A DNA stretch of 64,000 nucleotides, taken from the NCBI RefSeq assembly GCF_030269665.1, contig NZ_BSTS01000010.1, forward strand, positions 1 to 64,000. The letters are read 5' to 3'. Position numbers and translations under genes: made by a program. The notes beneath the pieces were generated by a model. That model made no database searches. It had not been told where the DNA came from and saw nothing but the letters and a program-made list of their open reading frames with translations. The first letter of the stretch is position 1; each line of letters begins with the position of its first letter. This document shows, piece after piece, positions 28,149 through 35,925 of the stretch. Origin of the DNA: Actinomycetospora sp. NBRC 106375. GTDB lineage: Bacteria; Actinomycetota; Actinomycetes; Mycobacteriales; Pseudonocardiaceae.

Positions 28149-29582
28149 ATGAGCCACGCACCCCCAGAGGTCTCGCCCGCCCCGCCGGCCGTCGTGGCGC
28201 CCCGCCGCTGGTGGGCGCTCGCGGTCCTCGCCGTCGCCCAGATGATGATCGCCCTCGACGCCACGGTGATGACCGTGGCGCTGCCGTCCGCGCAGGCGGG
28301 CCTCGGGTTCCCCGACGCCGAGCGGCACTGGGTGATCACCGCGTACACCGCCGCCTTCGGGGGTCTCCTCCTGCTCGGCGGGCGCGTCGGCGACCACCTC
28401 GGACGCGCCCGCACGTTCCGCCTCGGGCTCGCCGGGTTCGCCGGGACGTCGGCGCTCGGCGCCCGGGCGCCGGACCTGACCCTGCTCGCGGTCGCCCGGG
28501 GCGCCCAGGGCGCGTGCGCCGCCCTGCTCGCGCCCACCGTGCTGGCGCTGCTCGCCACGACGTTCACCGAGCCCCGCGAGCGGGGCCGCGCCTTCGCCGT
28601 GTTCGGGGCGATCGCCGGCGGCGGGGGCGCGGTCGGGCTGGTGCTCGGCGGGGTGCTCACCGAGACCGTCGGCTGGCGCGGGTGCCTGCTCGCGGCGGTG
28701 CCGATCGCGCTGCTGGCGGGCCTGGGGGCGCGGGTGCTGCCGGTCCCGGACGGGTCGGGCGACGGCCGCCGCTGGGACGTCGCCGGCGCCGTCCTCGTCA
28801 CCGGCGGGCTCGTCGCCGTGCTCGGGGCCTGCTCGCAGGCGGTCCTGCGGTCGTGGTCGTCGCCGGTGACGCTCGCGCTGCTCGCCGGGGGCGCGGTGCT
28901 GCTCGCGGCCTTCGTCGTGCGGGAGCGCCGGACCTCCCACCCGCTGCTCCCGCTGCGGATCCTCGCCGACCGGGACGTCGCGGGCGCGTGCCTCGCCGTC
29001 GCCCTCGCGATGGCCGGCATGCTCGGCGCGTTCCTCGTCCTGACCTACGTGCTGCAGGTCGTGCTGGGCTTCGCGCCGCTCGCCGCCGGGATCGCGTTCC
29101 TGCCGCTGTCGGCGGCGCTCTTCGCGAGCGCGCAGGTCGTCGGCCGCGTCATGGCCGGCGTCGCGCCGCGCACCCTGATCGTCCCCGGCCTGCTCGTGGC
29201 CGCGGCCGGCATGCTCCTGCTGACGCGCCTCTCCCCCGCCGACGGCTACCTCACCGCGGTCCTGCCGGCGGAGATCCTGCTCGGCGTCGGCATGGGCGCG
29301 GTGATGACGCCGGCGGTCAGCCTGGCGACCTCCCGGGCCCGGCCACGCGACGCCGGGGTCACCGCCGCGGTCGTCTCCGCGTCGCAGCAGGTCGGCGGCG
29401 CGGTGGGCGTCTCGGTGCTCAACACGGTCGCGGCCGCCGCGACGCTCGGCGCCGGTGTCGCCGCGCTGTCCCGCGGTGCCGCCGCGGCCGCCGCCGGCGG
29501 CGCGGTCGCCCTGATCGCCGCCGCCGTCGTCACCGCCGTCCTCGTGACGGCCGGACCACCACGCCACGGAGGCACGTCATGA
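28149..29582 (+). CDS. MFS drug-efflux-type transporter (DHA2, 14 helices)
   Basis: A 477-residue major facilitator of the EmrB/QacA type, with about 14 hydrophobic segments. Helix 1 contains AQMMIALDATVMTVALPSAQ with the Asp typical of DHA2 pumps; LGGRVGDHLGRARTFRLGL is motif A, and GGGGAVGLVLGGVLTETVGW matches motif C, an antiporter signature. It probably exports a hydrophobic toxic compound in exchange for protons. ATG 28149 has GGAGGT. The promoter overlaps a MarR operator. The stop overlaps the next gene's start as ATGA. Confidence 0.9.
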   Translation: MSHAPPEVSPAPPAVVAPRRWWALAVLAVAQMMIALDATVMTVALPSAQAGLGFPDAERHWVITAYTAAFGGLLLLGGRVGDHLGRARTFRLGLAGFAGTSALGARAPDLTLLAVARGAQGACAALLAPTVLALLATTFTEPRERGRAFAVFGAIAGGGGAVGLVLGGVLTETVGWRGCLLAAVPIALLAGLGARVLPVPDGSGDGRRWDVAGAVLVTGGLVAVLGACSQAVLRSWSSPVTLALLAGGAVLLAAFVVRERRTSHPLLPLRILADRDVAGACLAVALAMAGMLGAFLVLTYVLQVVLGFAPLAAGIAFLPLSAALFASAQVVGRVMAGVAPRTLIVPGLLVAAAGMLLLTRLSPADGYLTAVLPAEILLGVGMGAVMTPAVSLATSRARPRDAGVTAAVVSASQQVGGAVGVSVLNTVAAAATLGAGVAALSRGAAAAAAGGAVALIAAAVVTAVLVTAGPPRHGGTS

Positions 29583-30451
29583 TCGTCGTCACCGGAGCCA
29601 CCGGCCACGTCGGCCGCGAGCTCGTCCAACGCCTCGCCGCCGACGGCCACCCCGTCCGCGCCGTCACCCGCCGTCCCGACGCCTACGACGCGCCGCCCGG
29701 CGTCGAGGTCGTCGGCGGCGACGCCGAGGACCCCGCGAGCCTGGACGCCGTGTTCGCCGGCGCCGACCGCGCGTTCCTCCTGTCCGCGCAGGCCGTCGGC
29801 AGCGCGCCGCGGCCCACCCACGTCCCGGCGCTGGTCCACGCCGCCGTCCGCGCGGGCGTCGGGCACCTCGTGCTGCTCTCGGTGTACCGGGGCGGCGAGG
29901 GTGACGACGTCATCGCGGCGTGGTCGGGTGCGGTCGAGGACGCGGTGACCTCGAGCGGGGTGCCCTCCACCCTCCTGCGGCCCGGACGGTTCATGTCGAA
30001 CGCCCTGCCGTGGATCCCGCAGATCCGGCGCGGCGACGAGATCGCGATCCCGTTCGCCCGCCGCCCCGCGGCCTCCACCGATCCCGCCGACATCGCCGCG
30101 GTCGCCGCGGTCGCCCTCACCACGTCCGGGCACGCGGGCGCGGCCTACCAGCTCTCGGGGCCCGAGGCACTGACCCCGATCGACGAGCTGGCCGTCCTCG
30201 CCGCGCTCCTCGACCGCCCGCTGCGTGCCGTCGAGCCCCCGCGCGAGGACGTGCGCGCCGGCATGGTGCGCGCCGGGTTCGGAGAGCACGTCGTCGACGC
30301 GATCCTCGCCCGCAGCGAGGACACCGAGGACGGCACCGCGGTGCTCGACACCGTCGAGCGCGTCACCGGGCGCCCGCCGGGCACGTTCGCCGCCTGGGCG
30401 GCCCGCCACGTCGACGAGTTCAGGTCGCCGACCACCCCGACCAGCGGGTGA
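29579..30451 (+). CDS. NmrA-like NAD(P)-binding protein
   Basis: A 290-residue atypical SDR. IVVTGATGHVGRELVQRLAA at the N-terminus is the NAD(P) loop (GxxGxxG), and GVPSTLLRPGRFMSN and AYQLSGPEALTPIDELAVLA match the NmrA/quinone-oxidoreductase-like group. The catalytic Tyr-x3-Lys of classical SDRs is not evident, so it may be a redox sensor or a quinone reductase of the QorB type. ATG 29579 overlaps the MFS stop, so both are under MarR control. The 3' end overlaps the convergent PPOX gene by 32 bases. Confidence 0.82.
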   Translation: MIVVTGATGHVGRELVQRLAADGHPVRAVTRRPDAYDAPPGVEVVGGDAEDPASLDAVFAGADRAFLLSAQAVGSAPRPTHVPALVHAAVRAGVGHLVLLSVYRGGEGDDVIAAWSGAVEDAVTSSGVPSTLLRPGRFMSNALPWIPQIRRGDEIAIPFARRPAASTDPADIAAVAAVALTTSGHAGAAYQLSGPEALTPIDELAVLAALLDRPLRAVEPPREDVRAGMVRAGFGEHVVDAILARSEDTEDGTAVLDTVERVTGRPPGTFAAWAARHVDEFRSPTTPTSG

Positions 30452-30839
30452 CCTCCACCGTGATCGCCGGACCCTCGGGCGGGGACTCACGGTCCTGGCG
30501 GTAGCGGGCGCCCAACGCCGCGCGGGCCCGGGCGACCACGTCGTCGGCCTCGGTCACCGCCGCCGTGCCGTCGGCGCGCACCCACCACAGCTGGTCCCAG
30601 TCGTCGTCGTAGCGGTCGACGAGCAGCGACACCGCCGGGTTGTCCGCGATGTTGCGCAGGCGCTTGAGGTCGCGGTGGCGCTTGGGCTTGGCGTCCACCG
30701 CCATGACCACCGTGTCGCCCTCGACCGCGAACACCACCGGGACGAGGTGCGGCTGCCCGTCGCCGGAGACGGTGGCGAAGCGCGCGACGCGCGCCGCGGC
30801 GAACCGGCGGCGCGCGTCGTCGGCGTCGAGGGTGGGCAC
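30420..30839 (-). CDS. PPOX-class F420-dependent family protein (TIGR03668-like)
   Basis: A 139-residue split-beta-barrel flavin/F420-binding protein. ARVARFATVSGDGQPHLVPV is the typical N-terminal strand pair of the TIGR03668 family, with PKRHRDLKRLRNIADNPAVS and VDRYDDDWDQLWWVRADGTA following. Members are predicted to use F420 in actinobacteria. GTG 30839 starts PTLDADDARRRF. It lies 5 bases downstream of the LLM gene on the same strand, so the two F420-type proteins form a small operon. The substrate is unknown. Confidence 0.82.
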   Translation of the reverse strand: MPTLDADDARRRFAAARVARFATVSGDGQPHLVPVVFAVEGDTVVMAVDAKPKRHRDLKRLRNIADNPAVSLLVDRYDDDWDQLWWVRADGTAAVTEADDVVARARAALGARYRQDRESPPEGPAITVEVTRWSGWSAT

Positions 30840-30844
30840 GGGCG

Positions 30845-31684
30845 CTAGCCCGTCACCTTCGCGAGCTCGTCGAGCTCCTTGAGGACGGTGTCGCGGTCGG
30901 AGGAGCTGACGCCGTGGATGGCGCGCTCGAGGCCGATGCGCCGGTAGCCGTCGAGCGCCTCGGGCGACGTCTCGGCGCCGAACAGCGACATCGGGATCGG
31001 GCCCCGGCCCGCGTCGGCGGCCCGCTGCTGGAGGGCGTTCGCCCGCTCCTCGAACTGCCCGATGTTGTCCGGGCCGACCCGCTGCGGCAGCCAGGCGTCG
31101 CCGTAGTCGAGGATGCGGTCCTCGACGCCGGGCCCCATGCCGCCGACGTACACCGGCGGGTGCGGCTGCTGGGCCGGCTTGGGCCAGGCCCAGCTGCGGT
31201 CGAAGTCGACGAACTCGCCGTGGAACTCGGCCTCGTCCTGCGTCCACAGCTCCTTCATGGCCTTGACCTGCTCGGCCATGAGCCGCATGCGGGTCTTCGG
31301 GTTCGCCCCGTGGTGGGCCATCTCCTCGCGGTTCCAGCCGGCGCCGATCCCGAAGAGGAAGCGACCGCCCGAGAGGCGGTCGAGGCTCGCGACCTGCTTG
31401 GCGGTGTGGATCGGGTCGCGCTGGATGACCAGGCAGATGCCGGTGGCGACCTGGAGCGTCGACGTCGCGGCCGCGGCGGCGGTGAGGGCGACGAACGGGT
31501 CGTAGGTGTGGATGTACATCCGCGGCAGGTCGCCGCCGCCGGGGTACGGCGACTCCCGCTTCGTCGGGATGTGGCTGTGCTCGGGGAACCAGAGCGAGTC
31601 GAAGCCCCGGTTCTCCACCTCCCGGGCCAGCTCGGCCGGGTCGATGGCGTAGTCGGTCGGGAACATCATGATGCCGTGCTGCAC
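30845..31684 (-). CDS. LLM-class F420-dependent oxidoreductase (TIGR03619-like)
   Basis: A 279-residue luciferase-like monooxygenase-fold protein of the type that uses F420 in actinobacteria. The N-terminus has FPTDYAIDPAELAREVENRG then SLWFPEHSHIP; the cofactor region includes LSGGRFLFGIGAGWNREEMA, and PVYVGGMGPGVEDRILDYGD is typical of the family. The hydride acceptor is unknown. GTG 31684 opens QHGIMMFPTD; GGGAG lies 4 bases before it. The divergent Hsp15-like gene starts 44 bases away. Confidence 0.85.
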   Translation of the reverse strand: MQHGIMMFPTDYAIDPAELAREVENRGFDSLWFPEHSHIPTKRESPYPGGGDLPRMYIHTYDPFVALTAAAAATSTLQVATGICLVIQRDPIHTAKQVASLDRLSGGRFLFGIGAGWNREEMAHHGANPKTRMRLMAEQVKAMKELWTQDEAEFHGEFVDFDRSWAWPKPAQQPHPPVYVGGMGPGVEDRILDYGDAWLPQRVGPDNIGQFEERANALQQRAADAGRGPIPMSLFGAETSPEALDGYRRIGLERAIHGVSSSDRDTVLKELDELAKVTG

Positions 31685-31728
31685 GTTCTCCCGGTTATCC
31701 CGTGGAGCGCGGTGCCATGCTGGGAGCG

Positions 31729-32121
31729 ATGGAGTCCACCCGCGTCGACCGCTGGCTCTGGGCGGTGCGGCTGACGAAGACCCGCGCCGACGCCGCCGAG
31801 GCCTGCCGCGGCGGGCACGTGCGCGTCAACGACACCCCCGCCAAGCCCGCGACGACGGTGAAGCCCGGCGACACGGTCCGCACGCGGGTGTACGAGATCC
31901 CGCGGATCGTCGAGGTCGCCAAGGTGATCGAGAAGCGTGTCGGGGCGCCCGTGGCCGTCACCTGCTACGTCGACCACACCCCGCCGCCCCCGCCGCCCGA
32001 GGAGCGCCCCGCGCCGATCGCCGTGCGCGATCGCGGCGCCGGGCGCCCCACGAAGCGCGACCGTCGGATGATCGACGCCTTGCGGGAGGACTCGGTGCGG
32101 GAGGACTCAGGGTGCGGGTGA
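31729..32121 (+). CDS. S4-domain RNA-binding protein (Hsp15/HslR-like)
   Basis: A 130-residue S4 protein. TRVDRWLWAVRLTKTRADAA followed by CRGGHVRVND and KPATTVKPGDTVR are the alphaL motif of Hsp15, which in other bacteria rescues stalled 50S-peptidyl-tRNA complexes. A proline run (HTPPPPPPEE) and a basic linker GRPTKRDRR follow. ATG 31729 is preferred; CATGCT ends 7 bases before it, like the leaderless promoters elsewhere. ATG 31717 is an alternative start. The 3' end overlaps the convergent GH12 gene by 15 bases. Confidence 0.85.
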   Translation: MESTRVDRWLWAVRLTKTRADAAEACRGGHVRVNDTPAKPATTVKPGDTVRTRVYEIPRIVEVAKVIEKRVGAPVAVTCYVDHTPPPPPPEERPAPIAVRDRGAGRPTKRDRRMIDALREDSVREDSGCG

Positions 32122-32907
32122 CGCGTCGGGCAGGCTCGCGGCGAACGACCGGGTCGCCAGGCCCGCGCCCCCGATCCAGGGCTCGAAGCCGGCCTGCACG
32201 CTCGTCATGTACCACTCGGGCTTCGCGACGCCGCGGTTCTGGGCGTCGGTGACGAACTGGTCGAGGGGCAGGTCGCGGACCTCGTCGGTGGGGTCGTGGC
32301 GGACGTAGCTGATCGTCGGCAGGTCGATCGCGCCGAGCCAGACGTCCCACTTCGTGCCAGCGATGTCCACCTCCGCCTTCTTCTCGCCGATGGGCTGCAC
32401 GCGGTCGGTGTGGCGCAGCCAGATCATCAGCTCGAGCCCGGTGGGCCGGCCGTCGCGACGGGGCGTCGGGTCCATCCAGAGGTCGTAGGAGACGTTGTAG
32501 TCGCCGGCCGGCGGGACCGTGACGGCCCAGGAGGACTTCAGGCCGGCGAGCTGCGACACCGGGCGCGGGAACGGGCTGTCCTTGGTGCAGTTGCCGTAGT
32601 TGCAGCCCCAGACGATCGACGGGTACGACGCCGGCTCGTCCTCCTTGTGGTGGTCGGCCGGGTCGACGACGAAGCCGGTGTCGAACGCCGTGACGCACTG
32701 CGGGGTGTCGGCGCCCCAGACGTCGTTCTGCACCTCGTAGCGCCCGCCCTCGACCGGCGTCGAGCCGAACTTGTCGCAGACCCGCGTGCCGTCCACGCGC
32801 GGTGTCGTGGCCGTGACCGCCGTGGCGGGGCTCGCGCCCAGCAGCACCGAGAGCACGGCCGCGAGCACCACGATCAGTCCGCTCATCGCCCGTCGTCGAC
32901 CGTTCAT
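32107..32907 (-). CDS. Secreted glycoside hydrolase family 12 protein
   Basis: A 266-residue protein with a Sec signal peptide (about 1-30, ending SPATA-V). The mature domain follows the GH12 pattern: GRYEVQNDVWGADTPQCVTA, ASYPSIVWGCNYGNCT, the nucleophile Glu in GLELMIWLRHTDRVQPIG, the acid/base Glu in SVQAGFEPWIGGAGLATRSF, and WDVWLG. GH12 enzymes are retaining endo-beta-1,4-glucanases or xyloglucanases acting outside the cell. Both catalytic glutamates are present. ATG 32907 starts NGRRRAMSG. A paralogue lies 104 bases upstream on the same strand. Confidence 0.85.
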   Translation of the reverse strand: MNGRRRAMSGLIVVLAAVLSVLLGASPATAVTATTPRVDGTRVCDKFGSTPVEGGRYEVQNDVWGADTPQCVTAFDTGFVVDPADHHKEDEPASYPSIVWGCNYGNCTKDSPFPRPVSQLAGLKSSWAVTVPPAGDYNVSYDLWMDPTPRRDGRPTGLELMIWLRHTDRVQPIGEKKAEVDIAGTKWDVWLGAIDLPTISYVRHDPTDEVRDLPLDQFVTDAQNRGVAKPEWYMTSVQAGFEPWIGGAGLATRSFAASLPDASPAP

Positions 32908-32983
32908 CTTCCGCCATCCTCGCGTCTCGACCGTTCGTCGCGACAGAAGTTACGGTTGGCGTGCCATGTGGGGGAACGGCCCC

Positions 32984-33010
32984 ACCCGGAAGAGATCGAC
33001 TCTTTCGGGT
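32984..33010 (-). terminator. Stem-loop after the upstream GH12 gene
   Basis: ACCCGGAAGAG (32984-32994) and CTCTTTCGGGT (33000-33010) form an 11-bp stem with one G-T pair and a 5-base loop, starting one base after the GH12 lipoprotein stop in the minus direction. A second stem, GTGGGG/CCCCAC, follows close by. It should separate the two GH12 transcripts. Confidence 0.6.
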
Positions 33011-33011
33011 C

Positions 33012-33869
33012 TCAGACCCCGTTGCGGGTGAGCGCGAAGGCGTCGGTGGTCAGGCCGTCGCCGCCGATCCAGGGCTCGAAGCCCGCCTGGATGTTGGTGA
33101 GGAACCAGGTCGGTGCGACCACGCCGCGGCGGGTGGCGTCGGTGACGAAGTCGGTGATCGGCAGGTCGAGCACCTGGGTGGTCGCCTCCTCGCGGACGTA
33201 GGAGATCACCGGCGTCCCCTGGTTCTCGCCGGTCCAGACGGCCCACCGCGCGTCGCCGATCTCGACGGTGCCCCGCTCGGCGCCGATCGGCTGGACGCGG
33301 TCGGTGCGGTCGAGCCAGATCATCAGCTCGGCGCCGGTGTTGGCGCCCTCGCGCCGCGGGGTCGGGTCGAGCCAGACGTCGTAGGCGACGTTGTAGTCGC
33401 CGCGCCGGGGCGTCGTGACCGCCCAGCTGGAGCGGATGTCGCCGAGGTCGGCGACCGGACGCGGGAACGGCGCGTCGCGGGTGCAGGTGCCGTAGTTGCA
33501 GCCCATGACGATCGAGGGGTAGGCGGCGGGGCCGGAGTCCTTGTCGTGCTGGGCGTCGACCGCGAACCCGGTGTCGAACGCCGTCGTGCACTGCGGGGTG
33601 TCGTCGCCCCACGCGTTGTTCTGCACCTCGAAGCGCCCGCCGGCCACCGGCGTGGACTCGGTCTTGCCGCAGATGCGCTGCCCGTCCTGCCCGCCGCGCG
33701 CGGGCAGGGGCGCCAGCTCGCCGGGGCCGGGGTTGCGGGGGGCGGCCGGCGCGCCGGCCTGCGGGGCGGCCGGTGCCGGGCCGCCGCTCGTGCCGCATCC
33801 GGCGAGGGCCAGCGCGAGCACGGCCAGGACGAGGGCGCTCGCGCGCCGGATTCTCGAGGTGTCCCCCAT
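33012..33869 (-). CDS. Lipoprotein glycoside hydrolase family 12 protein
   Basis: A 285-residue GH12 paralogue of the gene at 32107, with a lipoprotein signal (VLAVLALALAGCGTSGG, lipobox LAGC) and a Pro/Ala-rich linker of about 40 residues, so it is tethered to the outer membrane leaflet. The catalytic domain shares FEVQNNAWGDDTPQC, YPSIVMGCNYGTCT, TGAELMIWLDRTDRVQPIG with the nucleophile Glu, and NIQAGFEPWIGGDGLTTDAF with the acid/base Glu. It is probably a beta-glucan hydrolase at the cell surface. ATG 33869; a hairpin terminator follows the stop. Confidence 0.85.
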   Translation of the reverse strand: MGDTSRIRRASALVLAVLALALAGCGTSGGPAPAAPQAGAPAAPRNPGPGELAPLPARGGQDGQRICGKTESTPVAGGRFEVQNNAWGDDTPQCTTAFDTGFAVDAQHDKDSGPAAYPSIVMGCNYGTCTRDAPFPRPVADLGDIRSSWAVTTPRRGDYNVAYDVWLDPTPRREGANTGAELMIWLDRTDRVQPIGAERGTVEIGDARWAVWTGENQGTPVISYVREEATTQVLDLPITDFVTDATRRGVVAPTWFLTNIQAGFEPWIGGDGLTTDAFALTRNGV

Positions 33870-33880
33870 ACGGGGGAAGG

Positions 33881-35053
33881 CTAGCGACCGCCCTGCGACG
33901 CCCCGATCCGGGTGGCGAGCACGGCGTCGAGGCTCGTCCCGTGGGTGGCGAGGGCGTCGAGGACGTCGTCGGGCGGCGCGTCCCCGCGGATCACGGCGGC
34001 CGCGAGCTCCGCGGCGGCGGGCGCGGTCTCGATGCCCGAGCCGCCCTGCCCGGCGAGGAGGTGCAGGCCCCGATGGTCGGGGCGGTCGCCGATCACCAGG
34101 GCGCGGTCGGCGACGAACGAGCGCAGCCCCGTCCAGCTCGTGACGACCGAGCGCAGGCCGAGCGTCGTCACCGCGTTGACGTCCTCCAGGGCCGCGGCCA
34201 CGTCCAGCTCGTCGGGGCGCGGGTCGCCGGGCTCGGCCGGGGTCTCCTCGGACGGCGACACGAGCAGGTGCTCGCCCTCGGGCTTGGCGTACCAGCGCTC
34301 GCCGGCGGAGACGACGAACGGGTCGTCGCGGCGCACCGGGGCGCCCTCGGGGATGCGCGCGACCGCGATGGTGCGCCGCAGGGGACGCAGGCCCACCGGT
34401 GCGGCGCCGGCGAGGGCGAGCAGCCGGTCGGTCCAGGCGCCGGCGGCGAGGACGACCTCGTCGGTGTCGATCCGCTCGTCGCCGAGGGTCACGCGCCAGC
34501 CGGTGTTCGTCCGCTCGAGGGCCGTGACCGGGGCGCCGGTGCGGATCGTCCCGCCGCGGGCCCGGAGCGCCTTGCGGTAGTACTGGTGCAGTCCCAGCGG
34601 GTCGGCGTCCTGGGCGTCCTCGACGACGGCGGCGGCGTGCAGGGCGTCGGGGCGCAGGGCGGGCCAGCGTCTCGTGGCCTCGTCCACGGTCAGCTCGTCG
34701 ACCCCGGAGAGCGGGAGGATCTCCTCGCGCAGGGTGCGGGCCTCCGTCGCGTCGTGGGCCACCCGCAGGCAGGGCCGCGGGCGCAGGAACGGGTGGCCGG
34801 CGTCCTCGGCGAGGGCGGCGAAGCGCTCCCACGACGCGTCGATGAGCGCCCGCGCCGGCGGCGCCCCGTGGCCGGGGATGTAGCTCGCGGCCGAGCGGCC
34901 GGTGGTGTGCCGGGCGAGCTCGCGCTCGCGCTCGACGAGCACGACGTCCCGGTCCCGCGCGAGCTCCGCGGCCACCGACATCCCGGCGATCCCGCCGCCG
35001 ACGACGACCGTACGTGAGCGAACTTTGGGGCTATAGCCCGGAACTTCGCTCAC
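33881..35053 (-). CDS. FAD-dependent oxidoreductase (DAO family)
   Basis: A 390-residue glycine/D-amino acid oxidase-type flavoprotein. The FAD loop TVVVGGGIAGMSVAAELA lies at about residues 15-32, ERERELARHTTGRSAA at about 39-54, and GLHLLAGQGGSGIETAPAAA near the C-terminus. It should oxidise an amine with FAD; the substrate is unknown. No start codon other than GTG 35053 precedes the FAD loop in frame, so the first 15 residues (VSEVPGYSPKVRSRT) are encoded by a 52-bp palindrome. The GTG overlaps the nadC stop as GTGA, so the gene appears attached to the nad operon. Confidence 0.85.
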   Translation of the reverse strand: MSEVPGYSPKVRSRTVVVGGGIAGMSVAAELARDRDVVLVERERELARHTTGRSAASYIPGHGAPPARALIDASWERFAALAEDAGHPFLRPRPCLRVAHDATEARTLREEILPLSGVDELTVDEATRRWPALRPDALHAAAVVEDAQDADPLGLHQYYRKALRARGGTIRTGAPVTALERTNTGWRVTLGDERIDTDEVVLAAGAWTDRLLALAGAAPVGLRPLRRTIAVARIPEGAPVRRDDPFVVSAGERWYAKPEGEHLLVSPSEETPAEPGDPRPDELDVAAALEDVNAVTTLGLRSVVTSWTGLRSFVADRALVIGDRPDHRGLHLLAGQGGSGIETAPAAAELAAAVIRGDAPPDDVLDALATHGTSLDAVLATRIGASQGGR

Positions 35054-35059
35054 GTACGG
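35008..35059. repeat. 52-bp palindrome spanning the nadC stop and the flavoprotein start
   Basis: Arms CCGTACGTGAGCGAA (35008-35022) and TTCGCTCACGTACGG (35045-35059) are exact complements. The core GGGCTATAGCCC (35028-35039) is a perfect palindrome with the same centre. The right arm contains the nadC TGA and the GTG of the flavoprotein. The arm tip GTGAGC...GCTCAC also occurs in the palindrome at 50739-50784, suggesting a dispersed family. Confidence 0.8.
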
Positions 35060-35925
35060 AGGTCCAGGCCCAGGTCGAGGACCGGGGCGGAGTGGGTGAG
35101 GGCGCCGACGGCGAGGAAGTCGACGCCGGCCGTGGCGTGGGCGGCGGCCGTGTCGATCGTCAGGCCGCCGGAGACCTCGAGGCCGGTTCCCGGCGCCGTC
35201 CGGTCGCGGCGGGCCACCGCCTCGACCGTCATCGCCGGCGTGAAGTTGTCGAGCAGGACGAGCTCGACGTCCAACCCCAGTGCCTCCTCGAGCTGCTCGA
35301 ACGAGTCGACCTCGACCTCGCAGGACAGGTGCGGGGCGGCCGCCGTCGCGGCCCGCCACGCCGCGGTCACCGACCCGGCCGCGGCCACGTGGTTGTCCTT
35401 GATCAGGATCGCATCGCCGAGCGACATCCGGTGGTTCACCCCGCCGCCGCAGCGCACGGCGTACTTCTGCAGCGCCCGCAGCCCGGGCACCGTCTTGCGG
35501 GTGTCGCGGATGCGCGCCCCGGTACCGGCGACGGCGTCGACCCACGCCGACGTCGCCGTCGCGACCCCCGAGAGCTGGCCGAGCAGGTTGAGCGCCGTCC
35601 GCTCGGCGGTCAGCAGGGTGCGCAGCGGCGCCCGGACGGCGAGGGCGACGTCGCCGGGGTCGAGGCGGTCGCCGTCCGTGCGCGCCGCCAGCACCTCCAG
35701 GTCGGGCCCGCACACCCGCTCGAGCACCCGCACCGCCACCCCGATCCCCGCGAGCGTGCCCGCCGGGCGGGTGCGGAACTCGCCGACCGCGACGGTGCCC
35801 GCGGGCACGCACGCCGTCGTCGTGACGTCCGGGCCGTCGCGCAGGTCCTCGTCCAGCGCGCGGGCGACGACGGCGTCGACCTCGGCCGGGTCGAGGGTCT
35901 CCGGGAGAGCAGGAGCGATGGTCAT
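35050..35925 (-). CDS. nadC: Quinolinate phosphoribosyltransferase (decarboxylating)
   Basis: A 291-residue NadC, which converts quinolinate and PRPP into nicotinate mononucleotide in the third dedicated step of de novo NAD synthesis. Key blocks are TRKTVPGLRALQKYAVRCGG, LIKDNHVAAAGS, VELVLLDNF and EVSGGLTIDTAAAHA. The length is normal. ATG 35925 overlaps the nadB stop as ATGA. The last codons lie inside a palindrome shared with the next gene. Confidence 0.96.
   Translation of the reverse strand: MTIAPALPETLDPAEVDAVVARALDEDLRDGPDVTTTACVPAGTVAVGEFRTRPAGTLAGIGVAVRVLERVCGPDLEVLAARTDGDRLDPGDVALAVRAPLRTLLTAERTALNLLGQLSGVATATSAWVDAVAGTGARIRDTRKTVPGLRALQKYAVRCGGGVNHRMSLGDAILIKDNHVAAAGSVTAAWRAATAAAPHLSCEVEVDSFEQLEEALGLDVELVLLDNFTPAMTVEAVARRDRTAPGTGLEVSGGLTIDTAAAHATAGVDFLAVGALTHSAPVLDLGLDLRT

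Noticed and set aside
31685-31728. Longer Hsp15-like start at 31702
   Set aside because: The additional residues (MERGAMLGA) are not family-like and the spacing to a -10 box favours 31729.
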